Shown here in pieces: positions 24,594 to 33,040 of a stretch of DNA of 64,000 nt. The notes under the pieces are model-generated. The model was given only the letters and a program-made list of their open reading frames with translations. It did no database searches and was not told the origin of the DNA. The stretch is from Streptomyces mirabilis. GTDB lineage: Bacteria; Actinomycetota; Actinomycetes; Streptomycetales; Streptomycetaceae. The translations under genes were made by a program, and so were the position numbers. The stretch lies in contig NZ_JBCJKP010000001.1 in assembly GCF_039503195.1 (NCBI RefSeq), positions 5,456,001 to 5,520,000 of the forward strand, given 5' to 3'. Every line of letters begins with the position of its first letter. Within the stretch, counting starts at the first letter, position 1.

Positions 24594-24607
24594 GTTTCAC
24601 GTGAAAC
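24594..24607. promoter_or_regulatory. parS chromosome-partitioning site
   Basis: GTTTCACGTGAAAC is the perfect 14-bp palindromic core of the ParB-binding site. With flanks it matches 15 of 16 positions of the TGTTTCACGTGAAACA consensus. It lies 54 bp before aspS in the divergent region. Streptomyces parS sites cluster around oriC, so this places the window in the origin-proximal core. Confidence 0.88.
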
Positions 24608-24661
24608 AGACCCAAGCTCATGTGAATCAGACCCCGATCCGCGAAGACTGGATGAACGACG

Positions 24662-26425
24662 ATGCATCGGTACAGGTCCCACACCTGCGGCGAGCTCCGC
24701 GCCTCTGACGTCGGCAGCGACGTCCGGCTGAGCGGCTGGCTGCACAATCGCCGAGACCTGGGTGGCATCCTCTTCATCGATCTGCGCGACCACTACGGCA
24801 TCACGCAGCTCGTCGCCCGCCCCGGCACGCCCGCCTACGAGGCCCTCGACAAGGTCTCCAAGGAGTCGACGGTCCGCGTCGACGGCAAGGTCGTCTCGCG
24901 TGGCGCGGAGAACGTCAACCCGGACCTGCCCACCGGCGAGATCGAGGTCGAGGTGAGCGAGGTCGAGCTGCTCGGCGCCGCCGCCCCGCTGCCGTTCACG
25001 ATCAACGCCGAGGACGGCGTCAACGAGGAGCGGCGCCTGGAGTACCGCTTCCTCGACCTGCGCCGCGAGCGCATGCACCGCAACATCCTGCTGCGTACGG
25101 CCGTGATCTCCGCGATCCGTCACAAGATGACGGCGCTGGGCTTCAACGAGATGGCGACCCCGATCCTCAGCGCCACCTCCCCCGAGGGCGCGCGCGACTT
25201 CGTGGTCCCCTCCCGTCTGAACCCGGGCAAGTTCTACGCCCTGCCGCAGGCGCCGCAGCAGTTCAAGCAGCTCCTCATGATCTCCGGCTTCGACCGCTAC
25301 TTCCAGATCGCGCCCTGCTTCCGCGACGAGGACGCGCGCGCGGACCGCTCGCCGGGCGAGTTCTACCAGCTCGACGTGGAGATGTCCTTCGTCGAGCAGG
25401 AGGACGTCTTCCAGCCCATCGAGAAGCTGATGACGGAGCTGTTCGAGGAGTTCGGCGGTGGCCGTCACGTCACCTCCCCCTTCCCGCGCATCCCGTTCCG
25501 CGAGGCGATGCTGAAGTACGGCTCCGACAAGCCGGACCTGCGCGCCCAACTGGAGCTGGTCGACATCACCGACATCTTCGAGGGCTCGGAGTTCAAGGCC
25601 TTCGCCGGCAAGCACGTACGCGCCCTGCCGGTGCCGGACGTCGCCGGTCAGACCCGGAAGTTCTTCGACGGCCTCGGCGACTACGCGGTCGAGCAGGGTG
25701 CGAAGGGCCTGGCCTGGGTCCGGGTGGGTGAGGACGGCTCGCTGACGGGCCCGATCGCCAAGTTCCTCACCGAGGACAACGTCGCCGAGCTGACCAAGCG
25801 CCTCTCCCTGGCCCCCGGCCACGCGGTGTTCTTCGGCGCGGGCGAGTTCGACGAGGTCTCGAAGATCATGGGCGCGGTGCGGGTCGAGGCCGCGAAGCGC
25901 TCGGGCAACTTCGAGGAGAACGTCTTCCGGTTCTGCTGGATCGTCGACTTCCCGATGTACGAGAAGGACGAGGACACCGGGAAGATCGACTTCTCGCACA
26001 ACCCGTTCTCGATGCCGCAGGGCGGCCTGGAGGCCCTGGAGTCCCAGGACCCGCTGGACATCCTGGGCTGGCAGTACGACATCGTCTGCAACGGCGTCGA
26101 GCTGTCCTCCGGCGCGATCCGCAACCACGAGCCCGAGATCATGCTGAAGGCCTTCGAGATCGCGGGCTACGACCGTGACACCGTCGAGGAGCAGTTCGCC
26201 GGCATGCTGCGTGCCTTCCGCTTCGGCGCCCCGCCGCACGGCGGTATCGCCCCGGGCGTCGACCGCATCGTGATGCTCCTCGCGGACGAGCCGAACATCC
26301 GCGAGACGATCGCGTTCCCGCTCAACGGCAACGCGCAGGACCTGATGATGGGCGCGCCGACGGAGCTGGACGAGGCGCGGCTGCGCGAGCTGCACCTCTC
26401 GGTGCGCAAGCCGCAGCCGAAGTAG
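24662..26425 (+). CDS. aspS: aspartyl-tRNA synthetase
   Basis: A 587-residue class IIb synthetase charging tRNA-Asp. The N-terminal OB fold (about 1-105, [20 protein letters not shown]) recognises the anticodon. The catalytic core carries motif 2 ([19 protein letters not shown]) and motif 3 ([14 protein letters not shown]), with the bacterial GAD insertion domain between them. Bacterial-type length. The 173-bp leader contains parS and a GC hairpin (GGGCGTCGGCCC region) but no T-box. A terminator with a T-run follows. Confidence 0.97.
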   Translation: MHRYRSHTCGELRASDVGSDVRLSGWLHNRRDLGGILFIDLRDHYGITQLVARPGTPAYEALDKVSKESTVRVDGKVVSRGAENVNPDLPTGEIEVEVSEVELLGAAAPLPFTINAEDGVNEERRLEYRFLDLRRERMHRNILLRTAVISAIRHKMTALGFNEMATPILSATSPEGARDFVVPSRLNPGKFYALPQAPQQFKQLLMISGFDRYFQIAPCFRDEDARADRSPGEFYQLDVEMSFVEQEDVFQPIEKLMTELFEEFGGGRHVTSPFPRIPFREAMLKYGSDKPDLRAQLELVDITDIFEGSEFKAFAGKHVRALPVPDVAGQTRKFFDGLGDYAVEQGAKGLAWVRVGEDGSLTGPIAKFLTEDNVAELTKRLSLAPGHAVFFGAGEFDEVSKIMGAVRVEAAKRSGNFEENVFRFCWIVDFPMYEKDEDTGKIDFSHNPFSMPQGGLEALESQDPLDILGWQYDIVCNGVELSSGAIRNHEPEIMLKAFEIAGYDRDTVEEQFAGMLRAFRFGAPPHGGIAPGVDRIVMLLADEPNIRETIAFPLNGNAQDLMMGAPTELDEARLRELHLSVRKPQPK

Positions 26426-26462
26426 TCCTCGCAGGGGAATTCCAGGTACCCGTCCCTGCCTC

Positions 26463-26499
26463 AGTGGCTCGGAACCGCCGCCGGTTCCGAGCCACTTTT
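26463..26499 (+). terminator. rho-independent terminator of aspS
   Basis: AGTGGCTCGGAACC (26463-26476) pairs with 26483-26496 and is followed by a T-run at 26496-26499, unusual in this GC-rich DNA. Confidence 0.9.
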
Positions 26500-26567
26500 G
26501 CGTGTCCACGCAAAACCACAGTCCGCACCCATGGTGCTGACAGGCGGCGTCCCCAGCGTCCCTGCAC

Positions 26568-26816
26568 ATGACTGAGAAACAAGACCCGGCGCACAAGCGG
26601 AACATGACGCGACGCAAAGTCGTCGTCGCAGGTGGCGCGGCTGTCGCGGCCGTGGGCGCGGGCGGCGGACTCGCCGTGAACGCGTTCGCGGGCGAAACCA
26701 CGGCGGACGCCTCTGCCTCCTCTTCCGCCACGGCGTCGGAGACGTGCTACACCCTCACCTCGGAGACCACCGAGGGCCCTTACTACATCGACGCGGACAA
26801 GATCTGTCCTCGGTGA
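26568..26816 (+). pseudogene. 3'-truncated secreted intradiol dioxygenase
   Basis: An 82-codon frame equals only the N-terminus of the secreted intradiol ring-cleavage dioxygenase family (normally about 280 residues). It has the twin-arginine-type leader (MTRRKVVVAGGAAVAAVGAG), a Ser/Ala linker and the start of the enzyme domain (CYTLTSETTEGPYYIDADKI). Homology then stops abruptly at about 26804 and the frame ends CPR. The iron-binding Tyr and His residues are all missing, so no activity is possible. Minus-strand DNA just beyond contains a short protein-like frame (MFRAGSSELMRQLAEYSTNT, about 26809-26886) from an unknown gene. This suggests a deletion joined two decayed genes. Confidence 0.8.
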
Positions 26817-26923
26817 GCGTGGCGGTGTTGGTGGAGTACTCGGCGAGCTGACGCATCAGCTCGCTCGACCCGGCCCGGAACATGGTTCCGGGCCCGTCGG
26901 GCCGTCGGCGCGGGAGGAGCGGG

Positions 26924-27649
26924 TCAGCCGAGCTTGAGCAGCAGTTCGGTGAGCTCGACCGGCATGGTGACCATGCAGTCGTGGCCGGTCGCCAGTTCCC
27001 ACACCTGCGCCGGCGTGCCGTTGGGCTGTGTCGCGGGGACGGGCCGCCGGGCGAGGCCCTCCGGCTTGCCCACCGTGCAGTGGATGTGCGTCCGCGGGAT
27101 CGTGTTCACGGCCGGGTTGTCCAGTCGGACCGGTTGTTGGAGGCAGCGCACCGGCTGATCGGACAGCATCGTGCGCAGCCAGGCGACATCCGCCGGGTCG
27201 GTGACCCCGAACAGACCCGAGGGCGGCGGCATCTCGGGCAGCGGCGGAACCCGCCAGCCGCTGTCGGACCGCACGGCGAGGTCGATCAGGGCCTGGGTCA
27301 GGGGGAGGACGTCGGCCGCGCTCTCGCCGTCCTCGGGGACCATCGCGTCGAGGTAGACCAACCGCGCGATCCGGTCCGGGACCTGGTTGGCCGCGGACGA
27401 GATGACCAGCCCGGCGTAGCTGTGTCCCACGAGGACCACCTCGGTGAGGTCTTCCTCGACGATCAGTTCGACGACGTCGTCGACGTGTGTGTCGAGCCCC
27501 ACCTCGGGGCCGAGCAGATGCGACGTGTCGCCGTAGCCGGTCAGGGACGGCGCGAACACCCGGTGTCCGGCCGACGCCAGCAACGGGACCACCCGCTCCC
27601 AGCACTCTCCGCTGTGCCAGGCACCGTGTACCAGCAGATACGTTGACAT
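26924..27649 (-). CDS. alpha/beta-fold hydrolase
   Basis: A 241-residue hydrolase of the salicylate-esterase/hydroxynitrile-lyase-like group: LLVHGAWHSGECWE (oxyanion loop), nucleophile elbow VVLVGHSYAG and a C-terminal His in ELATGHDCMVTMP. The middle ARLVYLDAMVPEDG is typical. The catalytic triad looks complete; the substrate is unknown. It is divergent from an XRE-type regulator of the MmyB group, a frequent pairing in Streptomyces, so that protein probably controls it. Confidence 0.85.
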   Translation of the reverse strand: MSTYLLVHGAWHSGECWERVVPLLASAGHRVFAPSLTGYGDTSHLLGPEVGLDTHVDDVVELIVEEDLTEVVLVGHSYAGLVISSAANQVPDRIARLVYLDAMVPEDGESAADVLPLTQALIDLAVRSDSGWRVPPLPEMPPPSGLFGVTDPADVAWLRTMLSDQPVRCLQQPVRLDNPAVNTIPRTHIHCTVGKPEGLARRPVPATQPNGTPAQVWELATGHDCMVTMPVELTELLLKLG

Positions 27650-27818
27650 GGTTTCGCTCCTTGCGCGCCGTCGGTACCGGTGGTGAGGGCGACGGCGGTG
27701 TGGTCGGGCTCGGTCGCGTTGAAGGCTGCCGCCGGGGATGGGGCCGAGCCAGGGCCCCCGCGATCCTGGGGGTGACAGGACCAGGCACGCGCGCGACGGC
27801 CCGAATTACAGTGAGGAG

Positions 27819-28652
27819 ATGACCGACGCCCCCAATCTGTTGGGCGAGTACGTGCGCGCCCGCCGTGAGCTCGTCACTCCCGAACAGGTCGGCATCCCCG
27901 TCTCGGGGGTACGGCGGGTGCCGGGTCTGCGCAGGGAAGAGGTCGCGATGCTCGCCGGCATCAGTGCCGACTACTACCTGCGCCTGGAGCAGGGCCGGGA
28001 CCGCAACCCCTCCGTGCAGGTCCTCGAGTCCCTCGCCCGCGTGCTGCGGCTGGACGACGCCGCGACGGCGTACCTGCTGCGCCTCGGCGCCGACAAACCC
28101 CGACGACACCGACGCCGACGCCGAAGGGAGACCGTTCCTCCGGGCATCGCCAAGCTCGTCGCCACGCTCCCGCTCCCCGCACTGGTCGAGGGCCGCTACT
28201 TCGACGTCCTCGCCGCCAACGCCCTGGCGACGGCTCTGTCACCGCGCCTCGTGGCGGGAGCCAACCGGCTGCGGGCCCTGTTCCTCGACCCTGCCGAGCA
28301 GGCCCTCCACCCGGACTGGGAGAGCGCGGCCGGGGGCATGGTCGCCGGCTTCCGCGAGTCCGTCGGCACGGACATCGACGATCCCCGATTCATCGAGCTC
28401 GTCGGCGAACTCTGCCTCGCCAGCCCCCGCTTCAGCCGGCTCTGGGCCCGCCACGACGTGGAGGCGTGCGAAGGCTCACCCAAGCACATCGACCACCCCC
28501 AGGTCGGTGGCCTGCGGCTGAACCGGGAGCGGCTGGGCATCGACGGAACGGCAGGACAGACGCTTGTCATCTACCACCCGGACCCGGGCACCGACAGCGC
28601 CGAAAAACTCCTCCTGCTCGCCTCCGCCGCACGGACACCGGCTGTCTCCTGA
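27819..28652 (+). CDS. XRE-family regulator with MmyB-like ligand domain
   Basis: A 277-residue regulator. An N-terminal helix-turn-helix (about 8-85: LGEYVRARRELVTPEQVGI ... MLAGISADYYLRLEQGRDRNPS) is joined by an Arg-rich linker to the MmyB/PAS-like C-terminal domain (about 105-270, YFDVLAANALATALSP ... HPQVGGLRLNRERLGI). This domain is thought to bind a small, possibly fatty-acid-like ligand. ATG 27819 is preceded by GAGGAG, and TACAGT lies just before that, so it could be either a normal or a leaderless start. It is divergent from the alpha/beta hydrolase. Confidence 0.88.
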   Translation: MTDAPNLLGEYVRARRELVTPEQVGIPVSGVRRVPGLRREEVAMLAGISADYYLRLEQGRDRNPSVQVLESLARVLRLDDAATAYLLRLGADKPRRHRRRRRRETVPPGIAKLVATLPLPALVEGRYFDVLAANALATALSPRLVAGANRLRALFLDPAEQALHPDWESAAGGMVAGFRESVGTDIDDPRFIELVGELCLASPRFSRLWARHDVEACEGSPKHIDHPQVGGLRLNRERLGIDGTAGQTLVIYHPDPGTDSAEKLLLLASAARTPAVS

Positions 28653-28962
28653 ACGACGTCCCGCTGGACAGGGCCTACAGGGTTTCCTTGTCCGGGGTTC
28701 GAGGGTCGACGAAACGTTCACGCCGCAGTGGCCAGTTCGCACCGGACGTACTTGCCGGTGCCGATGATGTTTCTGACGTCCCGTTGACGGCCCCATCCCC
28801 AGGTGTTCGCACAGTGGTGGCTCAGGCATCCGCACGGGTGCCTCCTCGAACGGCTAACCGCAGACCTGTCCGGCGAGTTGAAAAGACCGGCAACCTTCCC
28901 GGTCTCCGCGGCCACTGGTGAGTCAGAAGCACCGTGCTCCACAACCACGTAAGGACTCATCC
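28653..28962. other. 310-bp gap before the pectate lyase gene
   Basis: No complete gene is seen. On the minus strand a frame ending at 28718 has a protein-like end (DVRNIIGTGKYVRCELATAA) but no credible start or family, so it may be a remnant. A hairpin (GACCGG-N7-CCGGTC) near 28885-28905 would lie in the pectate lyase leader. Confidence 0.35.
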
Positions 28963-30306
28963 GTGGCATCCCCCTCGCACCGCAGGTCCCTCCGCAAGCG
29001 TCGCGTCGTCATTGTTTCCGCCGCCGTCACGGCCGCGGGCCTCGGCGCCGTCGCGTTCGTGATGAACGCGAACGCGGGTACGGTCGACCTCGCGCACCAG
29101 GTGCTGCCCGCCAAGGACGGCTGGGCGGCATCCGGGTCCGGGACGACCGGCGGCTCGCAGGCCGACTCCTCGCACGTCTACACCGTCAGCACCCGCGCCC
29201 AGCTGGTGAAGGCACTGGGCAAGGCGGACAACTCCACGCCGAAGATCATTCAGGTCAAGGGCGTCATCGACGCCAACACCGACGACTCGGGCAGGAAGCT
29301 GAGCTGCGCCGACTACTCCGCCGGTACCGGGTATGCGCTGGCCGCCTATCTGAAGGCCTACGAGCCGGCCACGTACGGCACCTCCAAGCTGCCCTCCGGC
29401 ACGCAGGAGAAGGCCCGCGACGCCGCGCAGCAGAAGCAGGCGAAGAACATCGTCTTCAAGGTGCCCGCCAACACCACCATCGTGGGCGTGCCGGGCACCA
29501 AGGCCGGGATCACCGGTGGCAGCCTGCAGGTGCAGAGCGTCGACAACGTCATCATCCGCAATCTGACCTTCTCCGCCACCGAGGACTGCTTCCCGCAGTG
29601 GGACCCGACCGACGGCGACAGCGGCAACTGGAACTCCCAGTACGACGCCGTCACCCTGCGCGGCGCGACGCACGTGTGGGCCGACCACAACACCTTCACC
29701 GACGCGTCGCACTTCGACAGCGCCAACCCGAAGTACTACGGCCGCGAGTACCAGATCCACGACGGTGACCTCGACATCACCAAGGGCTCGGACCTGGTGA
29801 CCGTCGAGCGCAACCAGTTCACCAACCACGACAAGACCATGCTGATCGGCAGCAGCGACACCGACAGCGTCGGCAAGCTGCGCGTCTCCATCCACCACAA
29901 CGTGTGGAAGGGGATCGTTCAGAGGGCTCCCCTGACCCGGATCGGGCAGGTGCACCTCTACAACAACTACTTCGACACCACGACCGTCAACGGGTACGCG
30001 CCCCTCTACAGCATCAACTCCCGTGCCAAGGCCCAGGTCGTCGCCGAGGACAACTACTGGAAGGTCCCGACGGGCGGGAAGATCTCCAAGCTGCTCAGCG
30101 GCGACGGCACCGGCTCGATCGCCGGCGGCGGCAACCTCGTCAACGGCACCTCGACCGACCTCGTCGCCGCGTACAACGCCGCGAACTCGAAGAAGCTGAA
30201 GACGACGGTGAACTGGACGCCGACCCTGAACGCCGGGGTCCAGTCCTCCGCGAAGAACCTGCCGACCGAGCTGGCCACCACCACCGGTGCGGTTCTGACC
30301 AACTAG
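28963..30306 (+). CDS. secreted pectate lyase (polysaccharide lyase family 1)
   Basis: A 447-residue secreted lyase that cleaves polygalacturonate by beta-elimination with calcium. The leader is RRSLRKRRVVIVSAAVTAAG to about residue 40. The parallel beta-helix shows the family motifs: VDNVIIRNLTF, calcium-site NSQYDAVTLRGATHVWADHNTF, QIHDGDLDITKGSDLVTVERN, and the catalytic-Arg region HHNVWKGIVQRAPLTRIGQVHLYNNYF abbreviated here as QRAPLTRIGQVHLYNNYF. GTG 28963 is preceded by AAGGA. A terminator follows at 30322. It sits among gene remnants, in an accessory-looking patch. Confidence 0.93.
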   Translation: MASPSHRRSLRKRRVVIVSAAVTAAGLGAVAFVMNANAGTVDLAHQVLPAKDGWAASGSGTTGGSQADSSHVYTVSTRAQLVKALGKADNSTPKIIQVKGVIDANTDDSGRKLSCADYSAGTGYALAAYLKAYEPATYGTSKLPSGTQEKARDAAQQKQAKNIVFKVPANTTIVGVPGTKAGITGGSLQVQSVDNVIIRNLTFSATEDCFPQWDPTDGDSGNWNSQYDAVTLRGATHVWADHNTFTDASHFDSANPKYYGREYQIHDGDLDITKGSDLVTVERNQFTNHDKTMLIGSSDTDSVGKLRVSIHHNVWKGIVQRAPLTRIGQVHLYNNYFDTTTVNGYAPLYSINSRAKAQVVAEDNYWKVPTGGKISKLLSGDGTGSIAGGGNLVNGTSTDLVAAYNAANSKKLKTTVNWTPTLNAGVQSSAKNLPTELATTTGAVLTN

Positions 30307-30321
30307 GTCAGGACACGGCAA

Positions 30322-30352
30322 GGGCGCCCGGGGCGGTAGGCCCCGGGTGTCC
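30322..30352 (+). terminator. terminator after the pectate lyase gene
   Basis: A 13-bp stem (30322-30334 with 30340-30352), fully paired if two G-U pairs are allowed, with a 5-nt loop. Confidence 0.75.
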
Positions 30353-30389
30353 TCGCCGACGTCGAAGGCTCAGGGCAGGGACGTGCAGC

Positions 30390-30494
30390 CCCCCAGCCCG
30401 TGCCGATCTGCGTACGGCCGCCGAAGAAACCGACGCCGTTTCCGTTCAGGCGCCAGAACTTTCCGGCGGTGTCGCGGGCCACCAGGTCGGCCTT
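30390..30494 (-). pseudogene. remnant of an FG-GAP/VCBS-repeat protein
   Basis: A minus-strand stretch reads KADLVARDTAGKFWRLNGNG...GGRTQIGTGWG, one almost perfect FG-GAP repeat of the type found in secreted Streptomyces proteins (KADLxxRDxxGxLWxYxGxG). The frame on either side is not protein-like, and no start or signal peptide exists. It lies between the pectate lyase terminator and a convergent hypothetical gene. Confidence 0.75.
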
Positions 30495-30529
30495 GCGGCA
30501 CAGGGTGGGGAAGGGGGGCGCCGCGCGGC

Positions 30530-31006
30530 TCAGGTGTCGTACCGGCCGTTCCACGGCTCGGCGAACGCGAGACGGTCCGGGTAGAGCTCGGCCCAGGCCT
30601 CCTCCTCGTCCTCCCTGATCACCAGGCCGAACAGGACGCCGTCGACGGTGCGTTGGAAGGGGCGGATCGCGATGTCCGTGTAGGAGCGGCGGGGCAGGCT
30701 CCGCAGGAGTTTCGCCAGATGGGCCCTGGCCCGGGAGAGCACCGAGTCCGGTCCGTCCGGCGCCAGTTGCTGTTCGGCCCAGGTGCCCGCGCACCAGATC
30801 TCCGAGTCGCGGTAGCGGCCCTCGGCGTCGAAGGTGTGCAGCACCGTGTAGAGGCGTTTGTGCTGTTCCCAGCCATCGTCGGGACGGTAGCCCTCGGGGA
30901 AGGCGTAGGTGATCGACGCCAGGAACTGCCCGTCCGCGTAGCGACCGATGCTCTCGGTGCGGGACTTCGGCTCGTAGGCGATCGGGATGACCGGAGGGAC
31001 TGCCAT
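30530..31006 (-). CDS. conserved hypothetical protein
   Basis: A 158-residue soluble protein (MAVPPVIPIAYEPKSRTESI). It has alternating strands (IGRYADGQFLASITYAFPEG, RLYTVLHTFDAEGRYRDSEIW) and an acidic C-terminal part (LVIREDEEEAWAELYPDRLAF). Composition and codon use are normal for a real gene. I do not recognise the family. It is monocistronic, in the 106-bp shadow of the metG terminator. Confidence 0.7.
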   Translation of the reverse strand: MAVPPVIPIAYEPKSRTESIGRYADGQFLASITYAFPEGYRPDDGWEQHKRLYTVLHTFDAEGRYRDSEIWCAGTWAEQQLAPDGPDSVLSRARAHLAKLLRSLPRRSYTDIAIRPFQRTVDGVLFGLVIREDEEEAWAELYPDRLAFAEPWNGRYDT

Positions 31007-31086
31007 GGCGAAACCATACGGGTGGTCAAGAGCATGTCACCAGCGGGGTCGGTTTCCGGCCGAGGAGTGAGACGGAGGACGGGAAA

Positions 31087-31125
31087 GGGAGGGGCCCGGC
31101 ACCGTTTCGGTGCCGGGCCCCTCCC
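31087..31125 (-). terminator. terminator after metG
   Basis: A perfect 17-bp stem (31087-31103 with 31109-31125) with a GTTTC loop, 11 nt past the metG stop. Confidence 0.92.
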
Positions 31126-31135
31126 TACGCCGTCC

Positions 31136-32860
31136 CTACTCCGGTGCGCCGCCGAAGCGCTCCTTGTACGACTCCAGGTCCTCGTCCGTGATCTTGGCGA
31201 ACAGGACCGGGGGAACCGTGAAGGGGGTTCCCGCGGGGACGGAGGACAGGGACCTCGCCTCGTCCGCCGAAACCCACGCCGCCGTGTCGTCCGGCAGCGC
31301 GAACGCCGAGCGCATCGCGCGGGAGGACGCGGGGATGAAGGGCTCCGAGACCACCGAGTAGAGGTGGATCAGGTTCATCGCCGTGCGCAGGGTCAGGGCC
31401 GCGCCGTCCGGGTCGGTCTTGATCTCCAGCCAGGGGGCCTTCTCCTCCAGGTAGGAGTTGCCCGCCGACCACAGGGCGCGCAGCGCCGCCGCGGCCTTGC
31501 GGAACTGGAGGGCCTCCATCTGGGTCTCGTACTCGGCCAGCAGGCCCGCGATCTCCTCGCCGAGCTTCGCCTCCGCCTCGCCCGCCGCGGAGCCCGCCGG
31601 GACCTCCTCGCCGAAGCGCTTCTTGGAGAAGGACAGGACGCGGTTGACGAAGTTGCCGAGGGTGTCGGCCAGGTCCTTGTTCACCGTGGCGGTGAAGTGC
31701 TCCCAGGTGAAGGACGAGTCGTCCGACTCGGGGGCGTTGGCGATCAGGAAGTAGCGCCAGTAGTCCGCGGGCAGGATGTCCAGCGCGTGGTCGGTGAAGA
31801 CACCGCGCTTCTGGGACGTGGAGAACTTCCCGCCGTAGTACGTCAGCCAGTTGAAGGCCTTGACGTAGTCGACCTTCTTCCACGGCTCGCGCACGCCCAG
31901 CTCGGTGGCCGGGAACATGACGGTGTGGAAGGGGACGTTGTCCTTGGCCATGAACTCCGTGTAGCGGACCGGGTTCTCGCCGGAGTCCGCCTCGTACCAC
32001 CACGACCTCCAGTCGCGGTTCTCCGGGTCCTGGTCCGACCACTCCTTCGTCGCCCCGATGTACTCGATCGGCGCGTCGAACCAGACGTAGAAGACCTTGC
32101 CCTCCGCCGCCAGCTCCGGCCAGGTGTCGGCCGGGACCGGGACGCCCCAGTCCAGGTCACGGGTGATCGCCCGGTCGTGCAGGCCCTCCGTCAGCCACTT
32201 GCGGGCGATGGAGGAGGCGAGCTGCGGCCACTCGTGCTCGTGGCGTGCCACCCACTCCGAGACCTCGCTCTGGAGCTTCGACTGGAGGAGGAAGAGGTGC
32301 TTGGTCTCGCGGACCTCCAGGTCCGTCGAGCCGGAGATCGCGCTGCGCGGGTTGATCAGGTCGGTCGGGTCCAGCACGCGGGTGCAGTTCTCGCACTGGT
32401 CGCCCCGGGCCTTGTCGTAGCCGCAGTGGGGGCAGGTGCCCTCCACGTAGCGGTCCGGGAGGAAGCGGCCGTCCGCCGGCGAGTACACCTGGCGGATCGC
32501 GCGCTCCTCGATGAAGCCGTTCTCGTTCAGGCGGCGCGCGAAGTGCTGGGTGATGTCGCGGTTCTGCGGGCTGGAGCTGCGGCCGAAGTAGTCGAAGGCC
32601 AGCTCGAAGCCGTCGTACACCGCCTTCTGCGCGTCGTGCGCCTGTGCGCAGAACTCGTCGACCGGCAGACCCTGCTCCTTGGCCGCCAGCTCGGCCGGGG
32701 TGCCGTGCTCGTCCGTCGCGCAGATGTAGAGGACGTCGTGGCCGCGCTGGCGGAGGTACCGGGAGTACACGTCCGCCGGGAGCATGGACCCCACCATGTT
32801 GCCCAGGTGCTTGATCCCGTTGATGTACGGAAGGGCGCTGGTGATGAGGTGTCGAGCCAT
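31136..32860 (-). CDS. metG: methionyl-tRNA synthetase
   Basis: A 574-residue class I synthetase. The HIGH equivalent lies in [16 protein letters not shown] zinc knuckle of four Cys follows ([17 protein letters not shown]), and the KMSKS equivalent is [10 protein letters not shown]. The C-terminal anticodon-binding helical domain is present, but the extra tRNA-binding/dimerisation domain of longer MetRS is absent, as is usual in actinobacteria. ATG 32860 follows GGGAGC with 7-nt spacing; a TTG 15 nt upstream contains that site and is rejected. Confidence 0.96.
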   Translation of the reverse strand: MARHLITSALPYINGIKHLGNMVGSMLPADVYSRYLRQRGHDVLYICATDEHGTPAELAAKEQGLPVDEFCAQAHDAQKAVYDGFELAFDYFGRSSSPQNRDITQHFARRLNENGFIEERAIRQVYSPADGRFLPDRYVEGTCPHCGYDKARGDQCENCTRVLDPTDLINPRSAISGSTDLEVRETKHLFLLQSKLQSEVSEWVARHEHEWPQLASSIARKWLTEGLHDRAITRDLDWGVPVPADTWPELAAEGKVFYVWFDAPIEYIGATKEWSDQDPENRDWRSWWYEADSGENPVRYTEFMAKDNVPFHTVMFPATELGVREPWKKVDYVKAFNWLTYYGGKFSTSQKRGVFTDHALDILPADYWRYFLIANAPESDDSSFTWEHFTATVNKDLADTLGNFVNRVLSFSKKRFGEEVPAGSAAGEAEAKLGEEIAGLLAEYETQMEALQFRKAAAALRALWSAGNSYLEEKAPWLEIKTDPDGAALTLRTAMNLIHLYSVVSEPFIPASSRAMRSAFALPDDTAAWVSADEARSLSSVPAGTPFTVPPVLFAKITDEDLESYKERFGGAPE

Positions 32861-32968
32861 CGCGGCTGCTCCCAAGTCGTTACGTGTCGTTACGTGGGGT
32901 GACGATCGTCGGTGCTGGTCGTACCGTCGGTCGTCTTGCGAACCTTGAAATCGTAGCCGACATGGGTG

Positions 32969-33010
32969 GGCCGCCCGTTTCCCTTTTCAAGGGGTGGGAA
33001 ACGGGCGGCC
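32969..33010 (-). terminator. terminator after the vWA-protein gene
   Basis: GGCCGCCCGTTTCCC (32969-32983) pairs perfectly with 32996-33010 around a 12-nt loop, 31 nt past the stop of the minus-strand vWA gene and ahead of metG. Confidence 0.85.
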
Positions 33011-33040
33011 TCGGGTTGTTCTTGTCGGACCTACGGGGTG

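Noticed and set aside
24489..24661. T-box or other tRNA-responsive leader for aspS
   Set aside because: No T-box sequence and no terminator/antiterminator pair; the notable element is parS.
28860..28962. c-di-AMP (ydaO-type) riboswitch ahead of the pectate lyase
   Set aside because: A GGTTGAAAAG-like stretch and a hairpin are present, but the conserved core of that riboswitch is not.
30347..32902. Plus-strand open frame of about 850 codons opposite metG
   Set aside because: Antisense to an unmistakable methionyl-tRNA synthetase with all its motifs.
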